In this document: positions 24,637 to 32,177 of the stretch, piece by piece | How the letters are laid out: the number at the start of each line of letters is the position of its first letter | Numbering within the stretch: the stretch's first letter is position 1 | Assembly (NCBI GenBank): GCA_963781195.1 | Contig: CAWAEZ010000010.1 | Span: forward strand, 62,001 to 126,000 | Reading direction: 5' to 3' | DNA from: JAJPKK01 sp963781195 | GTDB lineage: Bacteria; Pseudomonadota; Alphaproteobacteria; Rhizobiales; Xanthobacteraceae | DNA length: 64,000 nucleotides | Program-made: the position numbers and the translations under genes | The notes under the pieces: model-generated | Seen by the model: only the letters and a program-made list of their open reading frames with translations | Databases searched by the model: none | Told to the model about the DNA's origin: nothing

Positions 24637-26589
24637 TCACCGCGGATCGGTCACGACGTCGATCAGCGCCGGCTGGCCGCTCTTGACGGCGGCGATGGCG
24701 CGCTTGAGCGCCGGGGCGAGATCGTTCGGATCGATGATCGGCCCCTCGCCGTGGACGCCGAAGCCCCGCGCCACCGTTGCGTAGTCGATGTTCGGATCCT
24801 TGAGCGTCGTGCCGATGTCGGTCTTCTCGATGCCGCGGCCGTGACGGTTCGCCATCGCCTGGAGGTACATGTACTCCTGGTGATAGGCGCGGTTGTTGTG
24901 GATGATGTAGAGGATCGGGATCTGATGATGGGCCGCGGTCCACAGCGTGCCCGGATTGAACATGAAATCGCCGTCGCCGTTGAATGTCAGCGTGAGCCGG
25001 CCGTGGCGCTTGTTGGCGAGCGCGGCGCCGAGCGAGGCCGGCGCGTTGTAGCCGATGCCGGCGCCGCCGGACCCGCCGTTCCAGCGATGCGCCTTGTCGA
25101 AATTCCACAGCCGATGCGGCCAGGTGTTGCGGATCGTGTTGCCGACCAACGACCAGTCCTCGTCCTTGATCTGCGCATAGACCTCCGCGCAAAGCCGGCC
25201 GGTGGTGATCGGGCTCGCATCCCAGCCGATGGTGGCGTCCGACTTCGATTGCTCGACCATGGCGAGATGCGACGCCGCATAGCGCTTGCCGCGCGCCTCG
25301 AAGGCGGCCTTGCGGGACGGGTCGACCAGCTTCTTGACCTGTTCGGTCAGCGCCGGAAGCGACGCCTCACCGTCGCCGGCGATCGACATGTCGATGTCGG
25401 TGAAACGGCCGAAGTCCTGGTAATTGCCCTTCAGGTAGAGATCGCGCACGCCGAGCGTGATGATCTTGGCGGTCGGCTTGTAGAGCATGCGCGAGGAGCG
25501 GACGATGCGGTCGCTGAACGCCGTCAGCGCGCCCCAGTGGTCGTTCATCTCGATCGCCAGGATGACGTCCGCCTGCCCGATCACGGCGTTGCGGCGGAAG
25601 CTCTGGTTGAGCGGATGGCGCGACGGGAAGTTCTGGCGGCCGGCCTGGTCCACCACCGGGCACTGCAAGGCTTCGGCAAGTTCGACCAGACGCTGCATGC
25701 CCGCCGGCGTCCGCGCCATGCGGTCGACGATGATGAGGGGGGCCTCCGCCGCCACCAGCATCTTCGCGGCCTCCAGCACGGCGCCGGAATCGGCCTGCGG
25801 CGGGATCACCTTCGAGAACTTCGGAATGTGGAGCGCGTCGCCTTCCTGGATCGGATTTTCCTGCAGCTCCGCATCGAGCGCGAGCATCACCGGGCCCATC
25901 GGCGGCGTGGTCGCGATCTTGTAGGCGCGCACCGCGGACTCGGCGAAATGCTGCAGCGAGACCGGCTGGTCGTCCCACTTGGTGAAATCGCGGGTGATGG
26001 CATTGATGTCGACCGCGGAGTGAACCCATTCCGCACCCGGCCCACGCTTGTTCGCCTCCATGATGTTGCCGCCCATCACGATGACCGGCACCCGATCGCA
26101 CCAAGCGTTGTACATCGCCATGGTGGCGTGCTGCAGGCCGACGACGCCGTGGCAGATCATGGCGAGTGGCTTGCCTTCCATCTTGGCGTAGCCGTGGCCC
26201 ATGGAGACCGCGATCTCCTCGTGCGGGCAGGTCAGGATCTCCGGCTTGACGTTGCCGCCATGGTTGATCACCGCCTCATGCAGGCCGCGGAAGCTCGAGG
26301 CGCAGTTCATCGCGAGATAGTCGATGTCCAGCGTCTTGAACACGTCGACCATGAAGTCGCCGCCGCTGGTGGTCTGGTTGACGGGATCGCGCTCCGGCGG
26401 CTGGGTCTCGACGGCGATCTGGATGGGCCCGGGGCCGGCCACCTTCGCGGCGGCCACGGGCCCGGCATGCGGCGCGTTGACCTGGGCCTCGGCCGCGACC
26501 GGCGGCGTCAGCGCCGCGGCGCCGGCGAGCGTCGCCCCTTTGAGGAATTTGCGGCGATCCGTATCGGGCGAGGGGTGGCGCTTCGACAT
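24637..26589 (-). CDS. Tat-exported thiamine-diphosphate-dependent enzyme (acetolactate synthase/benzoylformate decarboxylase fold)
   Basis: 650-residue ThDP enzyme. The N-terminal Pyr domain has the catalytic glutamate in CPHEEIAVSMGHGYAKMEGK (Glu124/125). A central domain follows, then a C-terminal PP domain with the ThDP/Mg motif GDGDFMFN...HNN. Unusually, it starts with a twin-arginine signal (RRKFLKG at residues 12-18, then a hydrophobic stretch and AEA), so it should be folded in the cytoplasm with its cofactor and exported. A GGGAGGAAT ribosome site precedes ATG 26589. The next gene downstream encodes a periplasmic cytochrome c. Together they suggest an extracytoplasmic 2-oxoacid decarboxylating oxidation feeding the respiratory chain. 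The substrate is unknown. Confidence 0.87.
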   Translation of the reverse strand: MSKRHPSPDTDRRKFLKGATLAGAAALTPPVAAEAQVNAPHAGPVAAAKVAGPGPIQIAVETQPPERDPVNQTTSGGDFMVDVFKTLDIDYLAMNCASSFRGLHEAVINHGGNVKPEILTCPHEEIAVSMGHGYAKMEGKPLAMICHGVVGLQHATMAMYNAWCDRVPVIVMGGNIMEANKRGPGAEWVHSAVDINAITRDFTKWDDQPVSLQHFAESAVRAYKIATTPPMGPVMLALDAELQENPIQEGDALHIPKFSKVIPPQADSGAVLEAAKMLVAAEAPLIIVDRMARTPAGMQRLVELAEALQCPVVDQAGRQNFPSRHPLNQSFRRNAVIGQADVILAIEMNDHWGALTAFSDRIVRSSRMLYKPTAKIITLGVRDLYLKGNYQDFGRFTDIDMSIAGDGEASLPALTEQVKKLVDPSRKAAFEARGKRYAASHLAMVEQSKSDATIGWDASPITTGRLCAEVYAQIKDEDWSLVGNTIRNTWPHRLWNFDKAHRWNGGSGGAGIGYNAPASLGAALANKRHGRLTLTFNGDGDFMFNPGTLWTAAHHQIPILYIIHNNRAYHQEYMYLQAMANRHGRGIEKTDIGTTLKDPNIDYATVARGFGVHGEGPIIDPNDLAPALKRAIAAVKSGQPALIDVVTDPR

Positions 26590-26911
26590 CTGATTCCTCC
26601 CAATGGCGCGCGTGGGCGCTTCGATCTGGCTCAAGGCGTTCGTTAGCACGACTTTTGCGCCGTCCCGATGCGGGGTCAAGACGCAGCCGCGCCGCCGGTC
26701 ACTGCCGATGCTCCGTCCGGGGCGAGGATGTGGTCGAAACTCGGCGCCGCCGCATCCAGGTCGAGGCCCGCGATCCCCGGGGCGAGGCTGTCGGCTCCCG
26801 ATGGCCGGCAGCCAGCCGCATTGGCTCGCACGCTCCAGGCAGGAGGCCGCAAGCCAATGGGGCAAATGGCAAAGTCGCGTATCATCGTCGAACGCGGCTG
26901 CAGCCGCGTGG
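26590..26911. other. intergenic region, no gene seen
   Basis: 322 bp between the ThDP gene start and the end of the HD-domain gene, both on the minus strand. It should hold the promoter of the ThDP/cytochrome operon. I find no supported gene, strong hairpin or repeat. Open frames here are extensions of neighbouring genes. Confidence 0.35.
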
Positions 26912-27799
26912 CTAGGCGTCCTCGCCCGACCACCGCTGGGAGCGGAGCGCCCGGGCAATCGCCTCGGCACGGGCCGTCTGCACGGCGTCCCCGGCATCCG
27001 CCGTGCCGGCATCGGCAAATTCGGCTTCGTCGATCTCGGCACAGGCCTGCAACGCCGTGTCCATCAGCAGCGCCTTGGGATAGGCCGGCTCGGCGCGGCC
27101 GCCATAGGCGAAGTAGTCGCAGGTGCAGACGTTCATCAGCATGGCGAACCGCGCCGGGTCGTCGAATGCCTTCAGGCGGTCCAGCATCGGGGCGAGCGGC
27201 CCGGCCCGCACCTCCGATGCGCGGTGGACCCGCTCGCATTCGGCAAGCGACAGGAGCGCGAGCTCGCGGCATTCCGCCGGCACCCCGAAACGGTCGCACA
27301 TCGCTGCGATGCGCGGACGCCCGCGCTCGATATGGCGATAATGCACGGGCAGATGCTCGCGCGGCGAATCCGCCTTGCCGACATTCATCACCAGGAGAGC
27401 GAATCGCACCGCCAGCGGCGCGTCGCGCCGGGCCGCCTCGGCGAGCGCATTGATCACATGAAGGCCGAGGTCCACCTCGGCGGGGTCGTCGGCAATCTGC
27501 GGAACCCCGAACAGGGCGGCTACCTCCGGCAGCACGATCGCCAGCACGCCGGATTCGCGCAGCACCTTGATGGTCACTCCCGGCGCGTGCGCCATCAGTC
27601 CGCGCGCCAGCTCCGGCCACATCGCCGACGGCGCGGTGTCGGCCAGCACGCCGGCTTCCATCTGCTCGAACATCACGTCGAGCGAACCCTCGTCCGTCGC
27701 GCCGTCCGCCTCGCCCAGCAAGGCCGCGAATCGAAGCAGGCCGAGCCCCGGATCTGTTTGTACGAAGTCGGGAGGCAGGGGGATGGGTTTGCGAGCCAT
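26912..27799 (-). CDS. Cca-like HD-domain protein lacking the nucleotidyltransferase domain and the HD pair
   Basis: 295-residue protein resembling the C-terminal half of multifunctional CCA-adding enzymes. Recognisable pieces are the PSAMWPELARGLMAH linker, VLRESGVLAIVLPEVAALFGVPQ (about residues 79-101), and the helical region around VRFALLVMNVGKAD. Where Cca has LLxHDLGKG, this protein has MN at residues 138-139, so the metal-binding His-Asp is lost. There is no nucleotidyltransferase head, so it cannot add CCA. It may be a tRNA-binding or regulatory remnant. The start at 27799 (MARKPIPLPPDF) fits; an in-frame ATG at 27811 is possible. Confidence 0.72.
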   Translation of the reverse strand: MARKPIPLPPDFVQTDPGLGLLRFAALLGEADGATDEGSLDVMFEQMEAGVLADTAPSAMWPELARGLMAHAPGVTIKVLRESGVLAIVLPEVAALFGVPQIADDPAEVDLGLHVINALAEAARRDAPLAVRFALLVMNVGKADSPREHLPVHYRHIERGRPRIAAMCDRFGVPAECRELALLSLAECERVHRASEVRAGPLAPMLDRLKAFDDPARFAMLMNVCTCDYFAYGGRAEPAYPKALLMDTALQACAEIDEAEFADAGTADAGDAVQTARAEAIARALRSQRWSGEDA

Positions 27800-28106
27800 G
27801 ACCAGGATCATCCCACGCGCAAACCGCCGAAGCAACGCGCGGCGCGGGATACGAGATAGGCCGGATTGTGGAACGCACCTCAGGGTCGGGCCTTGAGTGC
27901 GCATCCCCGGCTCAGCCGCCCGCGCAATGGCGCGGGGCCATGCCCTCGCCCGAGCGGGTCCCGTCCGCCGGCCAAGCCTGGGCAATCATCCAAAACGCAA
28001 AAGGGGCGCCCGACGGGCGCCCCTTTTTTCAATTCTCGCGTACGCAACTCTCGTGTGTACATAGCCGCAGTGCCGGCAAGGCAACGGCGCGTAAGCCGGT
28101 AAGCGC
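27800..28106. other. intergenic region with terminator, no gene
   Basis: 307 bp between the start of the Cca-like gene and the end of the cold-shock gene (both minus). It contains the strong hairpin at 28001-28029 and presumably the promoter of the Cca-like gene. Nothing else is recognisable. Confidence 0.4.
28001..28029. terminator. rho-independent terminator, usable on both strands
   Basis: Perfect 9-bp stem GGGGCGCCC / GGGCGCCCC with a 3-nt loop GAC, flanked by AAAA on the left and six Ts on the right. Read on the minus strand it ends the cold-shock-domain gene 80 bp upstream and is followed by TTTT. On the plus strand it has the stronger T6 tail and would block read-through towards the cold-shock gene. 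Confidence 0.85.
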
Positions 28107-28775
28107 TCACATGTCGTGCTTGATCTCGATCGAGGTCGCCTCGAGCCCCTTGGCGCCGGGCACCACCTTCATGTGGATGCGCTGGCCTTCCTGAAGCTCC
28201 TGGATGCCCTCGCGTGCCAGCACCGAGCGGTGGATGAACACGTCCTTGCTGCCGGGAACCGCTACGAAACCGAAGCCCTTCTTGGGATCGTACCACTTGA
28301 CCTGACCGTCGACCTCCTCGGCCGGCCCCGAGGGGCGGTCGAAGCCGCGGTCGCGCATCGGACGGTCCATCGGACGTCCTGCGCCGCCGGCCGGGCGGCC
28401 GCGCGACGGCTCTGCCGTGCTCGCATCGACCGCCGTGATTTCCGTGATCTGCGGACCCTTGGCGCCCTGCCCCACCCGCGTCGTCAGGGTCGTCCCCGGC
28501 TCCAGCGCGGTATGGCCGGCCGCCTCGACGATGCTGATGTGGAGAAACGCCTCGCCCGAGCCGTCGGTCAGCTCGACAAAGCCGAAGCCCTTCTCGCCAT
28601 TAAACCACTTCACCTTGGCCTGGCGTTCGGGCCCCGTCGGGACCGGTCGCGACAATTCCCGCTGCGGCCGATCAAATGATGACCGCGGCGGCGGACGACC
28701 AAACGAAGGAGGGGGTTCTGGCGGCTCGTCGGAATAACCGCGCCGACGATCACGGAAGTCTTTGCCTCGGCCCAT
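28107..28775 (-). CDS. protein with two cold-shock domains
   Basis: 222-residue nucleic-acid-binding protein with two cold-shock domains. The first starts at AKVKWFNGEKGFGFVEL (about residues 53-120), the second at GQVKWYDPKKGFGFVAV (about residues 156-221). Both carry the RNP1 core KGFGFV. The N-terminus and inter-domain linker are rich in Arg, Gly and Pro, as in RNA-binding tails. Double-CSD proteins of this build are common in Hyphomicrobiales. ATG 28775 gives MGRGKDF, the usual family start. A strong terminator follows. Confidence 0.92.
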   Translation of the reverse strand: MGRGKDFRDRRRGYSDEPPEPPPSFGRPPPRSSFDRPQRELSRPVPTGPERQAKVKWFNGEKGFGFVELTDGSGEAFLHISIVEAAGHTALEPGTTLTTRVGQGAKGPQITEITAVDASTAEPSRGRPAGGAGRPMDRPMRDRGFDRPSGPAEEVDGQVKWYDPKKGFGFVAVPGSKDVFIHRSVLAREGIQELQEGQRIHMKVVPGAKGLEATSIEIKHDM

Positions 28776-29112
28776 CTGCAATCTTGTCTAATAGTTTGAG
28801 CGCAATTAATCGCACATCATCGGCACATATGCCAGATGGCAAATGGCGATGCGCAAAACTTTCATGCATCGCGCTGCGAACGACACCCGGTTCGCGGCAC
28901 TGGCGCATCGCGGAGCGGCGCCGCGGCCGCCGCGCCACCGCCGCCCACATGAAGGAATTTACGAAAACTGTCATGGGCTTGCCACTGGCGGAGCCGGCTT
29001 TTATGAAGCGCCGACGCCCGTGCGCATGGCGGAGCTGACGAACCTGCGGGCAATCTTCCGCCGCCGCCGTGTCGGATAATGGTACTGACGCGGACCCACG
29101 CGAGGAGCCACG
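28776..29112. other. divergent intergenic region, no gene
   Basis: 337 bp between the cold-shock gene (minus) and the ketopantoate-reductase-like gene (plus). It is locally less GC-rich next to the cold-shock start (28785-28860), as expected for a promoter and a long 5' leader. No gene or clear promoter consensus identified. Confidence 0.4.
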
Positions 29113-30054
29113 ATGAGAATCGCTGTCATGGGATCAGGAGGCGTCGGCGGCTATTTCGGCGCCCGGCTCGCTCGCGGCGGCGCCGATGTGGCCTTCGTCG
29201 CACGCGGCGCACACCTCGCCGCCATGCGCGAGCACGGCCTCACCGTCACCGGACCGGACGAATTTCATCTCCCGAACGTCACCGTCACCGACGATCCAGC
29301 CACCATCGGGGTGGTCGACCTCGTGATCTTCGCGGTCAAGCTGTGGGACACCGACCAAGCGCTGGAACAGATCAAACCTGTCGTCGGTCGGCAAACCGCA
29401 GTGATTTCGTTCCAGAACGGCGTGCTCAAGGATGACATTCTTTCTCGTGCGTTCGATCCCTCCCAGATCATGGGCGGCGTCTGCTACGTCGCCACCTCGG
29501 TGGCGCGTCCGGGGGTCATCGGCCGGGTAGGCCCGCTGGAGCGTCTCGTGTTCGGTGAGTTCGATCGCGCCCCCTCGCCCCGCGCCCGTGAATTTCTCGC
29601 GGCGTGCCTGCAGGGCGGCATCAACGCCGAGATGAGCCCCGACATCCGCCGCGAGATCTGGCAGAAATTCGTGTTCCTGGTCGGATTGTCCGGCACCACC
29701 ACCACCATGCGCACCACCATCGGACCAATTCGGGAAAACCCGCAGACGCGGCAATTCCTGCTCGATCTCATGCACGAGGTGGTCGCGGTGGGGCGCGCCT
29801 GCGGCGTCGATCTGCCGGAAGCCTACGCGCAGGAGCAACTCGCGCTTTCCGATCGCGTCGCTCCCGACATGACCTCCTCGATGCATCACGACCTCGAACG
29901 GGGCAATCGCCTGGAGGTGCGCTGGCTCGCGGGCGCGGTGGTGGAACTCGGTCGTGCCAACGGCATCGCAACCCCGCTCAACCGCGCCGTCGCCGATATT
30001 CTCGCGCTGCGCGAGCCCGGCGCCGCCAAAACCGGCGCCCCCAAGCCGGCGTGA
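29113..30054 (+). CDS. ketopantoate reductase family protein (PanE/ApbA)
   Basis: 313-residue NADPH-dependent 2-dehydropantoate 2-reductase-family enzyme. It has the Rossmann motif GSGGVGGYFGA (residues 7-17), an LVIFAVKLWDTD segment with the family lysine, the NGV after ISFQ, and the C-terminal helical domain with a SSMHHDLERG stretch near residue 257. An AGGAG site precedes the ATG. It is the first gene of an apparent three-gene operon (4-bp gap to the next). Because its partners are catabolic enolase- and PEP-mutase-superfamily enzymes, it may reduce a different 2-oxoacid rather than make pantothenate. Confidence 0.85.
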   Translation: MRIAVMGSGGVGGYFGARLARGGADVAFVARGAHLAAMREHGLTVTGPDEFHLPNVTVTDDPATIGVVDLVIFAVKLWDTDQALEQIKPVVGRQTAVISFQNGVLKDDILSRAFDPSQIMGGVCYVATSVARPGVIGRVGPLERLVFGEFDRAPSPRAREFLAACLQGGINAEMSPDIRREIWQKFVFLVGLSGTTTTMRTTIGPIRENPQTRQFLLDLMHEVVAVGRACGVDLPEAYAQEQLALSDRVAPDMTSSMHHDLERGNRLEVRWLAGAVVELGRANGIATPLNRAVADILALREPGAAKTGAPKPA

Positions 30055-30058
30055 CGCG

Positions 30059-31177
30059 ATGACGGGAATGGCCGGAATGCCCGCAACGACCCCCGCCCTG
30101 ACGATCCGCGCCGTTCGCACCGTCGCCGTTTCGGTGCCGATGCGGTTCGCCCTCGGCACCAGCGCAGCCACTGTGCGCGACGCTCCGCTGCTGCTCATCG
30201 ACCTCGAGACCGAAGAGGGCGTTACCGGCCGTAGCTATCTCTTCTGCTACCGGCCGAGCGGCGCTGCGGCGATCGCGGCGGTGCTGCACGACGCCGTGGC
30301 GCTGATCGCCGGCGAGCCGCTCGCGCCTCTCGTCAACGGCGCGAAGCTCGAGCGGCGCTTCGCCTTGATCGGCGTCACCGGGGTGGTGCGCATGGCGCTG
30401 TCGGCGCTCGACATGGCGCTCTGGGATGCCGTCGCGATGGCTGCCGGCCTTCCCCTCGCCACCCTCCTCGGCGCTGCGCCGCGAGCCATCCCGGCTTACA
30501 ACTCGTGCGGCCTCGGCCTGATGGAACCGGCCGCCGCTGCGGATGAAGCCGAGAGGCTCCTGGTCGGCGGCTTCAAGGCCATGAAGCTCCGCCTCGGCCA
30601 TCCGACGCTCGCCGAAGATCTCGCCGTCACCCGCGCGGTCCGTCGCCGGCTCGCCGACGACATCGCGCTGATGGTCGACTACAATCAGGCGCTCACGCTG
30701 GCGCAGGCTCTCCAGCGCGGCCACGCGCTCGCTGCGGAAGGCGTCTATTGGATCGAGGAACCGATCCGTCACGACAATCTCGCCGGCCACGCGGCGCTCA
30801 CCCGTGCCCGCGGCGTGCCGATCCAGATCGGCGAGAATTTCGACGGCGCCAAGGCGATGACCGAGGCGCTCGCCGCCGGCGCCTGCGATTTCGTGATGCC
30901 GGATGCCGCCCGCATCGGCGGCGTCACCGGCTGGCAGCAGGCCGCCGGTGTCGCTGCATCCCGCGACGTGGAGATGTCGTCGCATCTGATGCCCGAGCTG
31001 AGCGCCCACCTGCTGGCGGCGACGCCGACCGCCCACTGGCTTGAATATGTCGACTGGGCGAATGCCATTCTCGCCACGCCGCTCGTCATCAAGGATGGCC
31101 GCGCCGTCGTGCCGGCCGGCCCGGGCACCGGCATCGCCTGGAATGCGGACGCGGTGAGGCACCACCAGATCGCCTGA
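30059..31177 (+). CDS. mandelate racemase-like enolase-superfamily enzyme with KxR motif
   Basis: 372-residue protein strikingly close to mandelate racemase. Conserved residues are Lys176, metal ligands Asp207 (MVDYNQ), Glu233 (WIEEP) and Glu259 (GEN), Asp282 (PDA), His309 (SSHL) and the Glu in AHWLE. The second lysine of the KxK motif is replaced by arginine (Arg178 in MKLRLGHP). Mandelate racemase needs that lysine for the S-enantiomer, so a racemase role is doubtful, and a dehydratase or one-sided chemistry is possible. It starts 4 bp after the preceding stop. ATGs at 30068 and 30077 are alternatives. Confidence 0.85.
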   Translation: MTGMAGMPATTPALTIRAVRTVAVSVPMRFALGTSAATVRDAPLLLIDLETEEGVTGRSYLFCYRPSGAAAIAAVLHDAVALIAGEPLAPLVNGAKLERRFALIGVTGVVRMALSALDMALWDAVAMAAGLPLATLLGAAPRAIPAYNSCGLGLMEPAAAADEAERLLVGGFKAMKLRLGHPTLAEDLAVTRAVRRRLADDIALMVDYNQALTLAQALQRGHALAAEGVYWIEEPIRHDNLAGHAALTRARGVPIQIGENFDGAKAMTEALAAGACDFVMPDAARIGGVTGWQQAAGVAASRDVEMSSHLMPELSAHLLAATPTAHWLEYVDWANAILATPLVIKDGRAVVPAGPGTGIAWNADAVRHHQIA

Positions 31178-31179
31178 AT

Positions 31180-31291
31180 CCGACCGACGTGAGCTGAAGA
31201 CCGACACAACCGAATATCAACTCACCTCCCATCAACTCATCTGCACCAACTCATCTGCATCCACTCCCCTGAACATCGACGGAGAATCCCC
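31180..31291. repeat. short direct repeats in intergenic spacer
   Basis: The 112-bp spacer contains repeated CAACTCA[T/C]CT units (near 31218, 31233 and 31248), including two close copies of CAACTCATCTGCA. They precede the TTG-started downstream gene and are visibly less GC-rich than the flanks. Function unknown; they may be slippage-generated. Confidence 0.5.
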
Positions 31292-32155
31292 TTGGCGTCC
31301 TTTCGCGAGCTCATGAACGGCGACGAGTTGATCGTCGCGCCCTGCGCGCTCAATCCGATCATGGCGCGAATCGCCGAGCAGGCCGGCTTCCAAGCGCTCT
31401 ACATGAGCGGCGGCTCGCTCGGCTGGCTCAAATGCGTGACCGAGGCCAACTTGACCCTGCCGGAGCTCGCCGAGGTCGCCGTCGACATGCGCGCGGTGTG
31501 CAAGCTGCCGATCATCCTCGATGCCGGCGGCGGCTGGGGCGACCCCGTCCATGTGCACCGCACCATCGCCCTCACGGAGGCCGCGGGCTTTGCGGCGATC
31601 GAGATCGAGGACCAGCTGCTGCCTCGCCGGGTCGAGCATCATATCGGCATCGACAATCTGGTCACCACCGAGCTGATGATCGATAAGGTCAAGGAGGCCA
31701 TCGCGGCACGCACCGACCCCAACCTGGTGATCATTGCGCGCACCAATGCGCGGCGCGTCTTCGACCTCGACGAGGCGATGCGGCGCTGCGAGGCTTTCCA
31801 TCGCGCCGGCGCCGACATGCTGTTCATCCACACCCGCAATGCCGAGGAGATGCGGATCGTGGGCGAGCGGCTCCCCGGGCCGCTGATGACTTTTGCGCCG
31901 CCCGACGGCTTTGCCGGTTTTCCGATGTCGAAGGCGGAGATGGCGAAGCTCGGCTATCGCCTCGCCGCATCGTCGGGCACCGCATTCGCCGCCATGTACA
32001 AGGCGGTGCGCCAGTCGATGGAATGCCTCGCCCAGGACCAGCCCGATCCGTTCCTGGGCAAAGGCGGCGCCGAGGCGGAGATGAAGCGGGCGCACCGGAC
32101 CACCGGCCTCGACGCGCTGCTCGAAATCGAGCGGCGCACCATGAAGAAGGCATGA
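31292..32155 (+). CDS. isocitrate lyase/PEP mutase superfamily protein
   Basis: 287-residue TIM-barrel enzyme of the PEP mutase/isocitrate lyase superfamily, whose members make or break C-C or P-C bonds next to a carboxylate. Seen are ALYMSGGS, the DAGGGWGDP metal-binding stretch, AIEIEDQ and IIARTNAR. The flexible loop that carries KxCGH in lyases reads LLPRRVEHHIG here, without the catalytic cysteine, so it is not a standard isocitrate lyase; an oxaloacetate decarboxylase-like activity is possible. The start is TTG with GGAG 8 bp upstream. It completes the operon starting at 29113. Confidence 0.85.
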   Translation: MASFRELMNGDELIVAPCALNPIMARIAEQAGFQALYMSGGSLGWLKCVTEANLTLPELAEVAVDMRAVCKLPIILDAGGGWGDPVHVHRTIALTEAAGFAAIEIEDQLLPRRVEHHIGIDNLVTTELMIDKVKEAIAARTDPNLVIIARTNARRVFDLDEAMRRCEAFHRAGADMLFIHTRNAEEMRIVGERLPGPLMTFAPPDGFAGFPMSKAEMAKLGYRLAASSGTAFAAMYKAVRQSMECLAQDQPDPFLGKGGAEAEMKRAHRTTGLDALLEIERRTMKKA

Positions 32156-32177
32156 GTCCGGCGCCCGAAATGCGCGG

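Noticed and set aside
24751..26646. A 631-codon open frame on the plus strand
   Set aside because: Antisense to the Tat-exported ThDP enzyme, which has intact catalytic motifs.
31218..31265. CAACTCATCTGCA repeats considered as iterons or an origin
   Set aside because: Only two good copies and one weak one, no replication gene or AT-rich unwinding region nearby.
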